Assembly: GCA_020050695.1 (NCBI GenBank) | Contig: JAGVKI010000082.1 | Coordinates: 1 to 7,182, forward strand | DNA: 7,182 nt | Source of the DNA: Alphaproteobacteria bacterium | GTDB taxonomy: Bacteria; Pseudomonadota; Alphaproteobacteria; Rickettsiales; SXRF01 | Reading direction: 5' to 3' | Shown here: positions 6,724 through 7,182 of the stretch, piece after piece | Layout: every line of letters starts with the position of its first letter | Position numbering within the stretch: the first letter of the stretch is position 1 | The notes under the pieces: model-generated | What the model was told of the DNA's origin: nothing | The model's database searches: none | What the model saw: the letters and a program-made list of their open reading frames with translations, nothing else | Made by a program: the position numbers and the translations under genes

Positions 6724-7182
6724 AGCAGCCCCTTGCTCTTGAATGAAAAATGCTTCTTGGCACCAATAATCAGATGATCGTGAATTTCTATACCCAGCGG
6801 ACGCGCAGCATCCACCACCTGGCGTGTAATATCAACATCCGACTTGCTCGGGTTCACATCACCGCTTGGATGGTTATGCACCAGTATAAGGCTGGTAGCA
6901 CCCAGTTCCAGCGCCCGCTTTACCACTTCACGCGGATACACCGGCGTATGGTCAACAGTGCCTTTCTGCTGGCGCTCGTCCGTGATCAGTTCCAGCTTGT
7001 GGTTCAGGAACAATACGTGGAATTCCTCATGCACATTATGACCAATATGGATACGGCAATAATCAAGCAGCTGCGTCCAGCTTTTGATAACGGGTTTATC
7101 GGCAACTTCTTCCTTCAGCAGGCGCTCGGCGGCTGCTTTTGCCACCTTGATGGCAACTACCGCAGCCTCATTGACCCCGTCG
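6720..7182 (-). CDS. radC: RadC family JAMM/MPN-domain protein (5' end missing)
   Basis: The frame is open to the right edge, so this is the C-terminal 154 residues of a protein that usually has about 220-250. A GTG at 7145 is in frame but is not the real start, because the upstream codons read GVNEAAVVAIKVAKAAAERL, the expected helix-hairpin-helix part of RadC. The JAMM metal motif is complete: an upstream Glu in HEEFHVLFL, then HNHPSG with D at the end of PSKSD (6837-6878). Family hallmarks LGATSLILVHNHPSGD and HDHLIIG are present. RadC was once thought to act in DNA repair, but that assignment has been questioned. The fold is that of metal-dependent isopeptidase/protease-type enzymes and the substrate is unknown. 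It overlaps the downstream ELM1-family gene by four bases. Confidence 0.93.
   Translation of the reverse strand, partial: DGVNEAAVVAIKVAKAAAERLLKEEVADKPVIKSWTQLLDYCRIHIGHNVHEEFHVLFLNHKLELITDERQQKGTVDHTPVYPREVVKRALELGATSLILVHNHPSGDVNPSKSDVDITRQVVDAARPLGIEIHDHLIIGAKKHFSFKSKGLL
6729..6734 (-). promoter_or_regulatory. Ribosome binding site of the ELM1-family gene
   Basis: On the minus strand AAGGGG lies five bases before the ATG at 6723, inside the last codons of the radC-like gene. The good match and spacing support this start. Confidence 0.6.

Noticed and set aside
7143..7145. GTG at 7145 as the start of the radC-like gene
   Set aside because: The frame continues upstream to the window edge with residues that match the family's helix-hairpin-helix region, so the gene is cut by the edge rather than short.
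1..7182. tRNA, rRNA, CRISPR array, insertion sequence, long repeats
   Set aside because: Coding regions fill the window with gaps of at most 7 bases, and I saw no cloverleaf, regularly spaced repeats, transposase motifs or terminal inverted repeats.

Overview
This window is a compact, moderately GC-rich bacterial chromosome segment that reads as alphaproteobacterial. The evidence is a trpE-trpG-trpD-trpC cluster lacking trpF, trpB and trpA (alphaproteobacteria usually keep trpFBA elsewhere), an ELM1/DUF1022-family gene typical of that class, and protein sequences of alphaproteobacterial type. TrpE and TrpG are separate proteins rather than the fused TrpE(G) of rhizobia, so a non-rhizobial lineage is more likely. 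I cannot name a genus.

Plus strand, 1-5716: the last codons of an unidentified upstream gene overlap the trpE start by one base. Then come trpE, trpG, trpD and trpC, each overlapping the next by four bases (ATGA). After 7 bases comes a DUF599 membrane protein, and after 2 more bases a GTG-started M15-family (VanX/DdpX-like) D-Ala-D-Ala dipeptidase homologue. No gap exceeds 7 bases, so all of this could be one transcript whose promoter lies left of the window. TrpE and TrpG make anthranilate from chorismate and glutamine, TrpD attaches phosphoribose, and TrpC closes the indole ring of indole-3-glycerol phosphate. The PRA isomerase (TrpF) and tryptophan synthase must be encoded elsewhere.

Minus strand, 7182-5713: a RadC-type JAMM-domain gene enters from the right edge and overlaps by four bases an ELM1-family gene. 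The ELM1 gene converges on the dipeptidase gene, and the two share one CTAG tetramer that supplies both stop codons.

The trp enzymes look intact with all major motifs. The less ordinary part is the pair downstream of trpC: an uncharacterised membrane protein and a lengthened dipeptidase homologue in which the residue aligned with the third VanX zinc ligand is Asp instead of His. I see no RNA gene, mobile element, CRISPR array, long repeat or convincing terminator, and no convincing evidence of a wholly new system.
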